NCBI RefSeq assembly: GCF_029892445.1
Contig: NZ_JARXVJ010000001.1
Span: 186,001 to 250,000, forward strand
DNA: 64,000 nucleotides
Origin: Chryseobacterium sp. H1D6B
Lineage (GTDB): Bacteria; Bacteroidota; Bacteroidia; Flavobacteriales; Weeksellaceae
Reading direction: 5' to 3'
Shown here: in pieces, positions 41,416 to 51,366 of the stretch
Position numbering within the stretch: the stretch's first letter is position 1
How the letters are laid out: each line of letters begins with the position of its first letter
Position numbers and translations under genes: made by a program
The notes under the pieces: generated by a model
Told to the model about the DNA's origin: nothing
What the model saw: the letters and a program-made list of their open reading frames with translations, nothing else
The model's database searches: none

Positions 41416-42711
41416 ATGCAGGAAAAGAAAATTTTAATCATCACTTATTACTGGCCGCCTGCAGGTGGACCGGGAGTCCAGAGATGGCTGAAATTTGCAA
41501 AATATCTTCCTGATTTTGGATGGAAGCCAATTATCTATACTCCAGAAAATCCAAGTTATCCGTTGTTGGATGAGAGCTTAATAAAAGATGTTCCTGAGGA
41601 TTTAGAAATTGTTAAAACAAAAATCTGGGAACCTTACCAGCTCGCTGAGAAACTGAATAAAAGTAATAAAAAGTTCAAAGCGGGGCAGTTTGATGTCGGC
41701 AAAAATCAAAGCTGGAAATCAAAGCTTTCTATCTGGGTAAGAGGGAATTTTTTCATTCCTGATGCAAGAGTTTTTTGGGTAAAACCTTCTGTGAAATTTT
41801 TAGAACAGTACTTAAAAGAGCATAAAATTGATGTTGTAGTGACTTCGGGACCTCCTCACTCCATGCATTTGATTGGTTTAAATCTTAAAAAGAAACTTCC
41901 CCATTTAAAATGGATCGCTGATTTCCGTGATCCATGGACTGAAATTTCTTATTACAGCCATTTAAAACTGACTAAAAGTTCCGATAAAAAGCACCGCCGA
42001 TTAGAAAGCAGTGTTTTCAAAAATGCTGACATTACATTAGCAACAAGCTACACAGATACAGAAAATTTCAATAAAAATGGAGCTAATGCAGTCTGTATCA
42101 CAAATGGATTTGATGAAAATGATTCTAATAAAAAAACTAATCTGCCGGTCCATAAATCGGATACATTCACTCTTAGTTATATCGGAGTTCTAGAACAGCT
42201 TCGAAACCCTGAAAATCTATGGAAAGCGCTTGATGATCTGATTTTACAAAATTCTGATTTCGCTTCGCATTTTACATTAAAATTTGCAGGAAGAGTGGAT
42301 GATAAGATTTTAAATTCCATTGAAAGTACAAGTCTTAAAAACCATATTCAGAATTTAGGATATCTTTCCCACGATAAAGCTATTGAAGAAATGCAGCAAT
42401 CGGAGATTCTACTGATTACTAATTTTCCGAATGAGCCTTCAAAAGGGATTATTCCGGGAAAAATATTTGAATACTTAGCTGCAGGAAAACAAATTATTTC
42501 TTTCGGACCCGATCAGGCCGACGTTTCTAAAATCCTTTCCGAAACCAATGCAGGAAAGCATTTCAGCTATCGTGATTCTGAAACTATCAAAGCATTCATT
42601 TTAGAAAAATTCGAACTTTGGAGAAATGGAAACCTTCTTGAAAACACTCAGAATCTTGATCAGTTTTCAAGAAGAAATCTCACTAAAAAACTAGCTGCAA
42701 TTTTAGATTAG
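41416..42711 (+). CDS. GT-B family glycosyltransferase
   Basis: 431 residues. The N-terminus IITYYWPPAGGPGVQRWLKFAKYLPDFGW (pieces, about 8-36) is the GGxxxR-type opening of GT4-like enzymes. The acceptor half includes WIADFRDPW, and the donor half contains SYIGVLEQLRNPENLW, GYLSHDKAIEEMQQSEILL and GIIPGKIFEYLAAGKQIISFG, with the family E-x7-E region (PGKIFEYLAAGK). The donor is probably a nucleotide sugar. It lies 133 nt after yfhO and ends overlapping a convergent lipoprotein gene by 4 nt. Product glycan unknown. Confidence 0.88.
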   Translation: MQEKKILIITYYWPPAGGPGVQRWLKFAKYLPDFGWKPIIYTPENPSYPLLDESLIKDVPEDLEIVKTKIWEPYQLAEKLNKSNKKFKAGQFDVGKNQSWKSKLSIWVRGNFFIPDARVFWVKPSVKFLEQYLKEHKIDVVVTSGPPHSMHLIGLNLKKKLPHLKWIADFRDPWTEISYYSHLKLTKSSDKKHRRLESSVFKNADITLATSYTDTENFNKNGANAVCITNGFDENDSNKKTNLPVHKSDTFTLSYIGVLEQLRNPENLWKALDDLILQNSDFASHFTLKFAGRVDDKILNSIESTSLKNHIQNLGYLSHDKAIEEMQQSEILLITNFPNEPSKGIIPGKIFEYLAAGKQIISFGPDQADVSKILSETNAGKHFSYRDSETIKAFILEKFELWRNGNLLENTQNLDQFSRRNLTKKLAAILD

Positions 42712-43352
42712 ATTGTCCATTGATCATTGATCACAGCAACCAGATAATAGGTACCCTGAAACTCTTCAAACACGAAACGAAGAGACTTCCAGTCCATTTC
42801 GCCATTTTTCCCCGTGCCTTTAATGTAATTCTCAGTGAAATCATGCTTGGGATAGATCTCTTTTAAATTATTCAGTGAATTTCCTCCTCCTTGAAATTTA
42901 TTTAACGAAAACGAAGAAATTGTAAAATCTTTTGAGAAAACCCATTTTCCTAGATAATTACTAATCGTTTCCTTGTGCAGATCACCAGAACCGTCCTGGC
43001 TGCCCCATGTAAAAATTGTTTTACCAGGATAATATTTTTCAAATTCAGCTTTAGTAAAATGTTTATCTTCTCTAGGATTAATGAATGCGTACATAGAAAA
43101 CAGCACTCCTTTTTCAGGGTGAATGTATGATGCAAATTTTTTATAGTCTTTGTTTTTTAATGCCCGTAAAATCTCAGTGTTGGTCTGCTTTATAACAGCC
43201 TCTTTCTCTGCTTCAGAATGAGCTGAATTGGCAGATTCTGTCTTCATACTCTGCTTCGTAGAATCAACTGGTTTTACCGCTGGATTCTCTGAATTCTTTT
43301 TACAAGCAGCCATAAGGCTTACAATAAGTATTGAAATAAATAATTTTTTCAT
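42708..43352 (-). CDS. Lipoprotein of unknown function
   Basis: 214 residues. The signal peptide ends LMAAC (Cys17), a clear lipobox, followed by a Ser/Pro/Lys linker. The mature part looks like an alpha+beta fold (LRALKNKDYKKFASYIHPEKGVLFS near 66-90, YYLVAVINDQWTI at the end), reminiscent of NTF2-like or SnoaL folds but too diverged to say. It overlaps the convergent glycosyltransferase by 4 nt and faces away from the YpdA-like gene, 65 nt apart. Confidence 0.75.
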   Translation of the reverse strand: MKKLFISILIVSLMAACKKNSENPAVKPVDSTKQSMKTESANSAHSEAEKEAVIKQTNTEILRALKNKDYKKFASYIHPEKGVLFSMYAFINPREDKHFTKAEFEKYYPGKTIFTWGSQDGSGDLHKETISNYLGKWVFSKDFTISSFSLNKFQGGGNSLNNLKEIYPKHDFTENYIKGTGKNGEMDWKSLRFVFEEFQGTYYLVAVINDQWTI

Positions 43353-43417
43353 GTTTCTTATTATTAATTCAAGAAATTGACCAAAACTGGTGCCAGAAAA
43401 TTAATTAAATTTGTTAC

Positions 43418-44383
43418 ATGGAAATAGTAGACGTCCTCATCATAGGAGCCGGCCCAATTGGTTTAAACTGTGCACTCGAAGCACATAAAAATAATTTATC
43501 TTACTTGATTATTGAAAAAGGAACGATCGTTAATTCATTATACAACTATCCTTTATACATGCGTTTCTTCTCAACAGCAGAGAAATTAGAGATCGATGAG
43601 ATTCCTTTTATTTCAACTGCTCCAAAGCCAGGAAGGCAGGAAGCTTTAGAATATTATCAAGGCATTGCAAGACAAAAAAATATCAACATTAATCTTTATG
43701 AAAAGGTTTTAAAAGTTACCAAGAACAGTGATGTATTTGAAGTTGAGACTTCTAAATCTATTTATTCAGCCAAAAATGTTATTATTTCTACGGGGTTCTA
43801 TGATATTCCCAATTTGATGAATATTCCCGGTGAAAATTTATCTAAAGTAAAACATTATTATACTGAGCCCTACCCTTATGCAAAACAAAAGATCGTTGTA
43901 GTAGGTTCCAGCAATTCTTCCGTTGATGCCGCATTGGAAACCTATAGAAAAGGAGCTGAAGTCACCATGATTATCCGCCACAGCGAAATATCAAAAAATG
44001 TAAAATATTGGGTAAAACCTGATATTGAAAACAGAATTGCAGAAGAAAGCATTAAAGCTCATTTTAATGCTGAGCTCATTGAAATAAAAGAGGATTCGGT
44101 TATTTTTAAAGATGAGAACGGAAAAATCAACGAAATTGAAAATGATTTTGTTTTAGCGATGACAGGCTATATTCCGGATATTGATTTTTTAAGAAATTCA
44201 GGAATAGAACTTCAGGGAGACTGCTTGAATCCAGTTTATCATTCAGAAACAATGGAAACCAATGTTAAGAATCTTTATCTTGCCGGCGTTGTCTGCGGTG
44301 GAAAAGATACACATCTTTGGTTCATTGAAAATTCTAGAATTCATGCAGGTATGATTATAAAAAACATTCTCCAAAACAACTAG
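43418..44383 (+). CDS. ypdA: YpdA/Bdr-like bacillithiol disulfide reductase
   Basis: 321 residues, standard length. The flavin-binding motif IIGAGPIGLNCALEA is at about 7-21. The NAD(P)H motif VVGSSNSSVDAALE (about 165-178) has the G-S-x-x-S-x-x-D-x-A form of YpdA proteins. FSTAEKLEIDEIPFIS (about 50-65) is family-typical. There is no CxxC pair, as expected for YpdA as opposed to thioredoxin reductase. It reduces bacillithiol disulfide in Firmicutes; Flavobacteriia also encode it. The stop codon lies in the loop of the hairpin at 44365. Confidence 0.9.
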   Translation: MEIVDVLIIGAGPIGLNCALEAHKNNLSYLIIEKGTIVNSLYNYPLYMRFFSTAEKLEIDEIPFISTAPKPGRQEALEYYQGIARQKNININLYEKVLKVTKNSDVFEVETSKSIYSAKNVIISTGFYDIPNLMNIPGENLSKVKHYYTEPYPYAKQKIVVVGSSNSSVDAALETYRKGAEVTMIIRHSEISKNVKYWVKPDIENRIAEESIKAHFNAELIEIKEDSVIFKDENGKINEIENDFVLAMTGYIPDIDFLRNSGIELQGDCLNPVYHSETMETNVKNLYLAGVVCGGKDTHLWFIENSRIHAGMIIKNILQNN

Positions 44384-44398
44384 CTGTTTTGGAGAATG
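44365..44398. terminator. Hairpin spanning the ypdA stop codon
   Basis: Perfect 14-bp stem (44365-44378 with 44385-44398), 6-nt loop holding TAG. There is no T-tract after it on either strand, so it may be a weak terminator or 3'-end stabiliser between convergent genes. Confidence 0.55.
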
Positions 44399-44450
44399 CT
44401 GATAAGATAACCGTCAAAGACGCTGTACAATTTTACTCTGTTTCTCATTA

Positions 44451-45686
44451 TTATATAGAATCTTTCGCCTCAGCATTATCTTTTAACAGCCATGGAACAA
44501 TGAAATAGAAAGCTCCCGCAATAAATGTTGAAAGTATTCCCGTTCCAATCCATAGCGCGTTGAATCCAAATTTTTCCGCAATCAATGTTCCTAAATAAGG
44601 AGTTATGATAAAAGCTATAGAGAAAGACATTCCATTCAAGCCCATATAAGCTCCTTTATTGTTCTTTCCAGAACGAAAAGCAGTAATTGTAGACATAAAA
44701 GGAAGCGTCCAGATTTCACCGATACAAAGGAGTGTCATAGAAAGAATTAATGTGATCATACTGTAATCAAACGCCATCATCGCATAAGAAATTCCACATA
44801 GGAAAGTTCCTATCAGCATTGTATAAGCTAATTTAAAATACTTTTCCGCAATTTGTACAAAAGACATTTCCAAAAGAACGATCAGAAAACCGCTGTATCC
44901 TAAAATATAACCGATGCTCTGCTGGCTGAGATGTGCTGTATCTTTATAAAATATCGTCAATGTACTGAAAAGCTGGAAGAAACAGATTGCAAACAGCATG
45001 CAGAAAAAACTGTAAATTAAAAACTTACCGTCTCGATAAGGAGAATTTTCTTTAACTATAACAATAGCTTCTTTTACTTTTTTCTCTTTTTGAGCTGTTT
45101 TTTTTCTTCTTTTTCCAAAAAACCAGATATACATCAAGCCTGCAAGCAAAGCTCCCAATGCATTGCTGTAAAATAGGAATTCGTAAGAGATTGCAGACAA
45201 AATTCCTCCCAAGGCCGGGCCGATAGAGAATCCCAAGTTAACAGCCATCCGGTTGAGAGAAAATGCTCTGGTTATATTTTCCGGTTTTGCATATTTGGTG
45301 ATCGCTACAGAGTTGGCAGGACGGAAGGTTTCACTTACAATACTCTGCGCCAATATAATCCCGGCAACTCCTACTTCCGTAGAAAAAAGAGGGATTAGGC
45401 AGAATAGCGGTACACTTAATAGCAAACTCAAACTTTGCACTCTGTACTCTCCTATTTTATCAGTGATCATTCCCCCAAGCCATGATCCGATAACAGATCC
45501 TATCCCGAAGAAACTCAGGACAATTCCAGAATTTTCAATACTGAAATGAAGATGGTCTGTCATATAAACTCCCAAAAAAGGAAGTACCATAGAGCCGGCA
45601 CGGTTGATCAGCATCACCAAAGCCAGCATCCAGCTTTCCTGAGAAAGTCCTTTAAATGAACTCGTATATATTTGTATTAATTTCAC
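44451..45686 (-). CDS. Major facilitator superfamily transporter
   Basis: 411 residues with twelve predicted TM helices. The first cytoplasmic loop carries GSWLGGMITDKIGEYRVQ (about 66-83), the MFS motif G-x(3)-D-(R/K)-x-G. Segments AYMGLNGMSFSIAFIITPYLGTLIAEKFG (pieces near 340-370) resemble drug/metabolite exporters of the YfcJ/MdtH-like type. The substrate cannot be told. It is a single gene, convergent with ypdA and about 140 nt from glnS on the same strand, with a terminator (45776-45804) in between. The Lys-rich inner loop at about 195-215 is normal for the central cytoplasmic loop. Confidence 0.88.
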   Translation of the reverse strand: MKLIQIYTSSFKGLSQESWMLALVMLINRAGSMVLPFLGVYMTDHLHFSIENSGIVLSFFGIGSVIGSWLGGMITDKIGEYRVQSLSLLLSVPLFCLIPLFSTEVGVAGIILAQSIVSETFRPANSVAITKYAKPENITRAFSLNRMAVNLGFSIGPALGGILSAISYEFLFYSNALGALLAGLMYIWFFGKRRKKTAQKEKKVKEAIVIVKENSPYRDGKFLIYSFFCMLFAICFFQLFSTLTIFYKDTAHLSQQSIGYILGYSGFLIVLLEMSFVQIAEKYFKLAYTMLIGTFLCGISYAMMAFDYSMITLILSMTLLCIGEIWTLPFMSTITAFRSGKNNKGAYMGLNGMSFSIAFIITPYLGTLIAEKFGFNALWIGTGILSTFIAGAFYFIVPWLLKDNAEAKDSI

Positions 45687-45775
45687 AATTTTTTATTTTT
45701 AATATTATTTAAAATAAAGAAAATATCACATTATAATTCCCTGTTAAATGAAAAATATTGATATAACGGACAAAA

Positions 45776-45804
45776 AAACAGGGCTCATATAATAAGCCCT
45801 GTTT
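45776..45804 (-). terminator. Intrinsic terminator of glnS
   Basis: Stem AAACAGGGCT (45776-45785) with AGCCCTGTTT (45795-45804), 9-nt loop. On the minus strand it is followed by TTTTTTG, a proper U-tract. Confidence 0.9.
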
Positions 45805-45824
45805 CTATATAATAGTATAGTTTA

Positions 45825-47498
45825 TTACTCTGGCTTATAAGAGTCTTTTAATGTTACCGTACGGTTGAACACCAAATTATTTTCAGTAGAATCCTGATCT
45901 TTCGTAAAATAGCCAATTCTCTGGAACTGAAGCGGTTCTCCCACTGCAACTTCTTTTAAATTAGGTTCAGCAAATGCCTGGCTTACTTTTACAGACTCAG
46001 GGTTAATGAAGTTTAAAAATTCTACATCTTTCTCAGCATCAGGCTGTTCTACAGTAAATAATTGATCATAAGATCTTACTTGTACAGGAACTGCATGTTT
46101 AGCAGATACCCAGTGTAAAGTGCCTTTTACTTTTCTTAAACTTTCCTCTGTTCCGCTTCCAGACTTACTTTTTTCGTCATAAGTAGCGTAGATCGTTGTG
46201 ATCTCTCCATTTTCATCTTTTTCCACTCTTTCTGCTTTAATGATGTAAGCAGATTTTAAGCGGACTTCTCCTCCTAGTTTCAATCTGAAGAACTTGTTAT
46301 TTGCTTCTTCTTTGAAATCTTCGCGTTCAATATATAATTCTCTGGAAAAAGGAATTTCTCTTGTTCCTGCATTTTCCTGTTCAGGATTATTTTCAGTTTC
46401 CAGCCATTCTTCGTTTCCTTCAGGATAGTTTTCGATCACTAATTTCACTGGATCTACGACTGCCATAACTCGTTTAGCCACTTTATTCAAGTCTTCACGG
46501 ACACAGAAATCTAATAATTGAATTTCAATCAGATTTTCCCTTTTAGCAACTCCTACTTTATCAATAAAATTCCTGATAGAAGCCGGTGTAAAACCTTTCC
46601 TCCTCATTCCTGAAATAGTAGGCATCCTCGGATCATCCCATCCGGTAACCACATTTTCAGCAACAAGCCTCTGCAGTTTCCTTTTGGAAGTAATCATATA
46701 AGTAACATTCATCCTTGCAAATTCTCTCTGCTTCGGCGCTACTTTAGATTCATCATAAACCTGCTCCAAATACCAGTTATAAAGCGGTCTGTGGTTTTCA
46801 AATTCTAATGAACATAATGAGTGTGAAACCTGCTCTAAATAATCAGACTCACCATGTGCCCAGTCGTACATTGGATAAATTTTCCATTCTGTACCTGTTC
46901 TATGGTGCGGTCTTTTTAAAATTCTGTACATCACAGGGTCACGCATGTTCATATTTGGCGAAACCATATCAATTTTAGCACGAAGAGACATTGAGCCTTC
47001 TTCAAATTCTCCATTTTTCATTCTTTCGAATAAATCTAGAGATTCTTCAACCGGACGGTTTCTGAATGGTGATTCAACTCCTGGTTCCGCAGGATTTTTT
47101 CGCTGCTCTGAAATAACTTCAGACGGCTGCTCATCTATATATGCTTTTTTTTCTTTAATAAGCTGAACTGCCCAATCATAAAGCTGCTGGAAGTAGTCTG
47201 ATGCATACAATTCTTTATCCCATTTGAACCCTAACCATTCGACATCTTTTTTAATAGAATCTACAAATTCCTGTTCTTCTTTTTCAGGGTTTGTATCGTC
47301 AAAACGCAGGTTTACAGGAGCATTGTATTTTTCACCCAAACCAAAATTAATGCAGATGGCTTTTGTGTGCCCCACATGCAGGTAACCGTTAGGTTCAGGC
47401 GGAAAACGAAAACGAATCTGGTCTTTATTCAATCCGTTTGCTAAGTCATCTTCTATAATTTGCTCAATAAAATTGAGTGATTTTTTTTCTTCTTCCAT
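45825..47498 (-). CDS. glnS: Glutamine--tRNA ligase
   Basis: 557 residues from ATG 47498 (MEEEKKSLNF); the longer frame runs into the promoter (TAGCTTTG, 47539-47532). Class I synthetase: PPEPNGYLHVGHTKA (about 33-47) contains the HIGH-type HVGH; TSKRKLQRLV replaces KMSKS with SKRKL. The Glu/GlnRS discriminator RFDDTNPEKE and the anticodon-binding beta-barrels (to the end, LKDSYKPE) fit GlnRS over GltX. It charges tRNA-Gln. No YqeY fusion is present. The terminator at 45776 follows. Confidence 0.96.
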   Translation of the reverse strand: MEEEKKSLNFIEQIIEDDLANGLNKDQIRFRFPPEPNGYLHVGHTKAICINFGLGEKYNAPVNLRFDDTNPEKEEQEFVDSIKKDVEWLGFKWDKELYASDYFQQLYDWAVQLIKEKKAYIDEQPSEVISEQRKNPAEPGVESPFRNRPVEESLDLFERMKNGEFEEGSMSLRAKIDMVSPNMNMRDPVMYRILKRPHHRTGTEWKIYPMYDWAHGESDYLEQVSHSLCSLEFENHRPLYNWYLEQVYDESKVAPKQREFARMNVTYMITSKRKLQRLVAENVVTGWDDPRMPTISGMRRKGFTPASIRNFIDKVGVAKRENLIEIQLLDFCVREDLNKVAKRVMAVVDPVKLVIENYPEGNEEWLETENNPEQENAGTREIPFSRELYIEREDFKEEANNKFFRLKLGGEVRLKSAYIIKAERVEKDENGEITTIYATYDEKSKSGSGTEESLRKVKGTLHWVSAKHAVPVQVRSYDQLFTVEQPDAEKDVEFLNFINPESVKVSQAFAEPNLKEVAVGEPLQFQRIGYFTKDQDSTENNLVFNRTVTLKDSYKPE

Positions 47499-47531
47499 TA
47501 CGTAAGCTTTATTTATACAAAAAAAGTTGTG

Positions 47532-47539
47532 CAAAGCTA
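47532..47539 (-). promoter_or_regulatory. -7 box of glnS
   Basis: Minus strand TAGCTTTG, exact TAnnTTTG, 33 nt before ATG 47498; it argues against the longer start at 47534. Confidence 0.55.
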
Positions 47540-47650
47540 TGAAAAATTAGGGTTTAAGAAAAACTTATTATTAAAATTACATTATTGATAATTAAATATT
47601 TTATGTTAAAAATTCAATAAAAATTCTTAAATTCACAAAAACTAACCGGT

Positions 47651-48778
47651 ATGTCTGTTTTTATTTTAAGTAATAGGAAAATTATCCGTCATAAAGGCGA
47701 AAATGAAGATTCGTTTTCTAATGATGAATATTCTATTCCTAATTTCAGAATTGCAAAATGTGATTTTGAAAACTACAAAGAGCCTTCTGAACAGACTAAA
47801 AAGAAAAAACAATATACCAATAGGAACATTTTAAATTACAAGCTATTTTCCGAGCCCGAAAAACAAGGCTATCAAGATGTCCTGGAAGTCCTGCTGAGCG
47901 AAAAAAAGATAAAAAAGTCTAACCTTACTGCTGACAATTTAGGCGGTACTCAAAGAATGTTCTATGAATTGTACAAAAATATGTCTTCTACTAAAGACAG
48001 AAGTGATGTTTTAGTGTTCATTCATGGATATGCTTATGATTTCGATGATGAATTAAAAGCGATTATCGATCTTAAAAAATTATTCATCGACAATAAAGAC
48101 TCCCCTGTTGAACATATTTTATTTGTGAGCTGGCCGGCTTCCAGCAGTATTTTTCCGCTGACTTATTTTGATGACAAAGCTTCAAGCATCAATTCCGGAA
48201 CTTCTCTGATGAGACTTTTTTATTTTTACACCCAGTTTCTTAAAGACATTTTTTCTAACCGGGATCTGTCTCCCTGCAATCAGAGGATTCATCTTATGAC
48301 CCATTCTCTGGGAAACAGGGTACTGCAAAGTATGCTTTACAGCCTTAAAAGAGAGAATATTGTAAGAGTTATCGACCAAGTGCTATTATTGAATGCTGAT
48401 GTTTCTTATAAGGTTTTTGAAGATTCAGAGGATTCATTTAATAAGCTTCCTCTTCTCGCCAATAGAATTTCCATCTATTTAAACAGGCAAGATGCGGTTT
48501 TAGGAATTTCCCAGTTCACAAAAAATATTCTTACTCCAAGATTAGGAAAAAATGGACCGAGCAGTATTGATCAGTTTAAAGATATTGTTTCAATTATCGA
48601 CTGTACATTTATAGAAAATGATTTAAAGAAAACCCTAAAATTTGAGATTGGAAATCATTGGGGCTACCTGTCCAGTTCACAGGTACAGCACGATATTTTT
48701 CAAAACCTGTATGGTATAGATAGAAATCTTATTACCAATAGAATTAAAAAAAGTGAAAATGTTTTTACAATATCGTAA
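47651..48778 (+). CDS. Alpha/beta hydrolase (DUF900-like)
   Basis: 375 residues, no signal peptide. VLVFIHGYAYDF (about 119-130) is the oxyanion strand-turn, and LMTHSLGNRVLQSML (about 217-231) the nucleophile elbow GHSxG variant with THSLGN (Ser219-region). Later NADVSY may supply the acid and GNHWGYLSS the His. The long charged N-terminus (about 1-95) is not recognised. Similar proteins with HGY...THSLGN belong to the DUF900 esterase/lipase group. It stands alone with flanking gaps; substrate unknown. Confidence 0.75.
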   Translation: MSVFILSNRKIIRHKGENEDSFSNDEYSIPNFRIAKCDFENYKEPSEQTKKKKQYTNRNILNYKLFSEPEKQGYQDVLEVLLSEKKIKKSNLTADNLGGTQRMFYELYKNMSSTKDRSDVLVFIHGYAYDFDDELKAIIDLKKLFIDNKDSPVEHILFVSWPASSSIFPLTYFDDKASSINSGTSLMRLFYFYTQFLKDIFSNRDLSPCNQRIHLMTHSLGNRVLQSMLYSLKRENIVRVIDQVLLLNADVSYKVFEDSEDSFNKLPLLANRISIYLNRQDAVLGISQFTKNILTPRLGKNGPSSIDQFKDIVSIIDCTFIENDLKKTLKFEIGNHWGYLSSSQVQHDIFQNLYGIDRNLITNRIKKSENVFTIS

Positions 48779-48894
48779 TACCAATTAATTTAATCAATCT
48801 TATGATTAAGATCATATGTTAAATTTAATTCACTCCAAAAGTATGGCATAAAGATTGCAAAAATCAAGACGTAGAGAAATACTAAATTTTTATC

Positions 48895-48972
48895 ATGAAA
48901 AAAGTTAAAAACAAGTTTTCTTATTTATTAAATTATATTAAGAAAGCAATTTTCGTAAAAGACGTTATCTAA
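48895..48972 (+). CDS. Possible 25-residue cationic peptide
   Basis: ATG 48895 to TAA 48972 encodes a peptide starting MKKVKNKFSYLLNYIKK and ending FVKDVI. Seven Lys and one Asp give a strong positive charge, with hydrophobic residues spaced for a helix. It lies alone in the 239-nt gap between the hydrolase and menC. No exact -7 box or terminator is visible, so translation is uncertain. It could be a membrane-active or nucleic-acid-binding microprotein, or chance. Confidence 0.35.
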   Translation: MKKVKNKFSYLLNYIKKAIFVKDVI

Positions 48973-49017
48973 AACGTAATTATTAATAATCAAAAAGAAA
49001 ATTATCCGACCCTAAAA

Positions 49018-50025
49018 CTACTTTCCCTCAAAAAATAACCGATCACCCTGCAGTTCTAATTGACTTTCAAAGTTATTAGTAAAGAGACCTCCTGTACCTA
49101 AACCTTGAGGCATCTTACTGTTTTTCGTATAGGTATACTGGGCAATTGCATTAAGGCCGATATTACTTTCAAGAGCGGAAGTGATCCACCAGCCGATGCT
49201 GTATTTTTCAGCAAGAGAAATCCATTCATCAGAACCAGAAAAGCCTCCTGCCAAAGACGGCTTCAAAATAATATATTGAGGCTGTACTGCTTTTAAAAGT
49301 TTTTTCTTCTCTTCATATTTAATAACCCCAATCAATTCTTCATCTAAAGCAATGGGCGTAGGAGCAGCAGCGCACAATGCAGCCATATCGCTCCAGTTTC
49401 CAGCTTTAATAGGCTGTTCAATAGAATGAATATTCAGATCTGACAGCTGTTTTAAAACTATTTCAGCCTCTTCAAAACTAAATCCGCCGTTGGCGTCTAC
49501 TCTCAGCTCCAGTTTTTCTTTAGAAAATTTCTCTCTTAATTTCTGAAGAACTTCATGCTCTGATTTCCAGTCGACTCCTATTTTTAATTTAATACAATGA
49601 AAGCCCTGTTCCAATTTCTCTTGGATCTGTTCTTCCATATATTGGATATTTCCCATCCAGATCAGCCCATTAATCATAATGGGATCTTTTCTTTCTGTAA
49701 AATCACTTGGAAAATAGAGATGCCCCCCGTGTTTCAAATTAAGCACAGCCTGTTCATACCCAAACCAGATAGAAGGGAATTCTTTTAACTCTTCTTTTAA
49801 AAATTCAGAATCCTTTTTTATGTTTTCACAGAGCCACTGAAGTTTTTCTTCATAATCAGGTCTGTCATCAAAGCTCAATCCTCTGAACACCGCACATTCC
49901 CCTATTCCTTTTTTTTCGTTATTGGAAATTTCAAGAATAAAAGTTTCCTTTTCATACAAAACGCCGCGAGATGTTCCACTCGGGCGCTTAAATTGTAATA
50001 AATATCTAAAATATTCTGCTTTCAT
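49018..50025 (-). CDS. menC: o-Succinylbenzoate synthase
   Basis: 335 residues, enolase superfamily. It dehydrates SHCHC to o-succinylbenzoate in menaquinone synthesis. The KLKIGVDWKSE region (about 146-156) has the catalytic KxK-type Lys; ELRVDANGGFSFEEAE (about 172-187) supplies metal ligand Asp; IEQPIK gives the second acid and ALDEELIG the third; and IILKPSLAGGFSG carries the distal catalytic Lys. The start codon follows the fbp stop directly (TAAATG), so fbp and menC are one operon. The other men genes are elsewhere. Confidence 0.9.
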   Translation of the reverse strand: MKAEYFRYLLQFKRPSGTSRGVLYEKETFILEISNNEKKGIGECAVFRGLSFDDRPDYEEKLQWLCENIKKDSEFLKEELKEFPSIWFGYEQAVLNLKHGGHLYFPSDFTERKDPIMINGLIWMGNIQYMEEQIQEKLEQGFHCIKLKIGVDWKSEHEVLQKLREKFSKEKLELRVDANGGFSFEEAEIVLKQLSDLNIHSIEQPIKAGNWSDMAALCAAAPTPIALDEELIGVIKYEEKKKLLKAVQPQYIILKPSLAGGFSGSDEWISLAEKYSIGWWITSALESNIGLNAIAQYTYTKNSKMPQGLGTGGLFTNNFESQLELQGDRLFFEGK

Positions 50026-51042
50026 TTATTTTACACTGTCAATTCGCATAAACTCTTCTGCTTTTTCCACCATTTGTGTGCTTCCACAGAAAAATGGAAT
50101 TCTCTGGTGAAGTTCCGTAGGTTCGATCTCCAAAATTCTTCTGAACCCGTCTGTTGCTTTTCCGCCAGCCTGCTCAGCTAAAAATGCCATTGGATTACAT
50201 TCATAAAGCAGTCTTAATTTCCCATTTGGAGCCTGAGAATAAGACGGATAAATGTAGATTCCTCCTTTCAGCATATTTCTATGAAAATCTGCTACTAAAG
50301 AACCAATATATCTGGAAGTATAAGGACGGTCTCCTTCTTCCATCTGACAGTATTTAAGATAATTTTTAACTCCTTGAGGGAATTTGATATAATTTCCTTC
50401 GTTGATAGAATAAATTTTACCTGTTTTAGGAAATGTCATATTAGGATGAGAAAGATAATAAGTTCCCAATGAAGGATCTAAAGTAAAACCATTCACACCG
50501 TTTCCTGTAGTATAAACGATCATTGTAGATGACCCGTAAATAACATATCCTGCTGCAATCTGATTAACTCCTTTCTGCAGGAAGTCTTCGATCTGAACAG
50601 AAGTTCCCGGTTCTGTAACCCTTCTGTAAATTGAAAAAATAGTTCCCACAGAAACATTTACATCAATATTAGAAGAACCGTCTAACGGATCAATAAGCAC
50701 TACGTACTTACTAAGGTGGCCATTTTCTCCACATTTAATATCTATGAAATCATCGTTCTCTTCAGAAGCGATACCGCATACTACTTCCCTTTGAGATAAT
50801 GCTGTTATAAATATTTCGTTGGCAAGAACATCTAATTTCTGCTGTTCCTCCCCTTGAATGTTTTCATTGCCTGCTTTCCCTATGATATCAGCAATTCCGG
50901 CTTTATTTACCTCTCTGTTTACCACTTTTGAAGCAAGCCTTATAGCACTTAGAAGACGAGAAAATTCTCCTGTTGAATACTGAATATTCTCTTGTTTATT
51001 GATAATAAATTCTCCTAAGGTCTGCAATGGTTGATCTGACAT
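50026..51042 (-). CDS. fbp: Class I fructose-1,6-bisphosphatase
   Basis: 338 residues, the usual length. It hydrolyses fructose 1,6-bisphosphate in gluconeogenesis. Metal site: ASEEND near 95-100, then [25 protein letters not shown] (pieces, about 115-139), the class I signature [24 protein letters not shown] (about 237-252) and [26 protein letters not shown] (pieces, about 272-297) carry substrate contacts. All key acids are present. It is translated directly ahead of menC. It is an odd functional couple but a simple operon. Confidence 0.96.
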   Translation of the reverse strand: MSDQPLQTLGEFIINKQENIQYSTGEFSRLLSAIRLASKVVNREVNKAGIADIIGKAGNENIQGEEQQKLDVLANEIFITALSQREVVCGIASEENDDFIDIKCGENGHLSKYVVLIDPLDGSSNIDVNVSVGTIFSIYRRVTEPGTSVQIEDFLQKGVNQIAAGYVIYGSSTMIVYTTGNGVNGFTLDPSLGTYYLSHPNMTFPKTGKIYSINEGNYIKFPQGVKNYLKYCQMEEGDRPYTSRYIGSLVADFHRNMLKGGIYIYPSYSQAPNGKLRLLYECNPMAFLAEQAGGKATDGFRRILEIEPTELHQRIPFFCGSTQMVEKAEEFMRIDSVK

Positions 51043-51366
51043 ATTTTACTTTTTATGTTTTGCTCAAATTTCGGAAAATTTACAACACCGGAAAGAATTT
51101 TCTTTTAAAATACATTAGACACTGTATTTCAATACCATACAACACCTATCAACAATCATATTTAAAATTTCAGAGGGAAAACCAATTACCAATTCAGGGT
51201 ATTAAACAAAGAAAAATTTAATAATTATAGGTTATTTCTAATTTTAATAAAATCTTAATTGCCTGTATCTCATGAGCACTTTCATATCTCATTGTAAATT
51301 TATAATTTTGACGTCCGTAAAAAACTCAACTAATTTTTATCTAACAATTTTATTTTTAACAATTTA
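51043..51366. promoter_or_regulatory. Divergent fbp-menC / lysC intergenic region
   Basis: This gap holds no gene. A perfect -7 box for lysC, TAATTTTG, is at 51303-51310 on the plus strand, giving a leader of about 50 nt. For fbp, minus-strand candidates such as GAAATTTG near 51070 are imperfect. No riboswitch-like fold (for example lysine) was recognised. Confidence 0.5.

Noticed and set aside
51043..51366. Lysine riboswitch ahead of aspartate kinase
   Set aside because: The leader downstream of the -7 box is only about 50 nt and shows none of the conserved lysine-aptamer elements.
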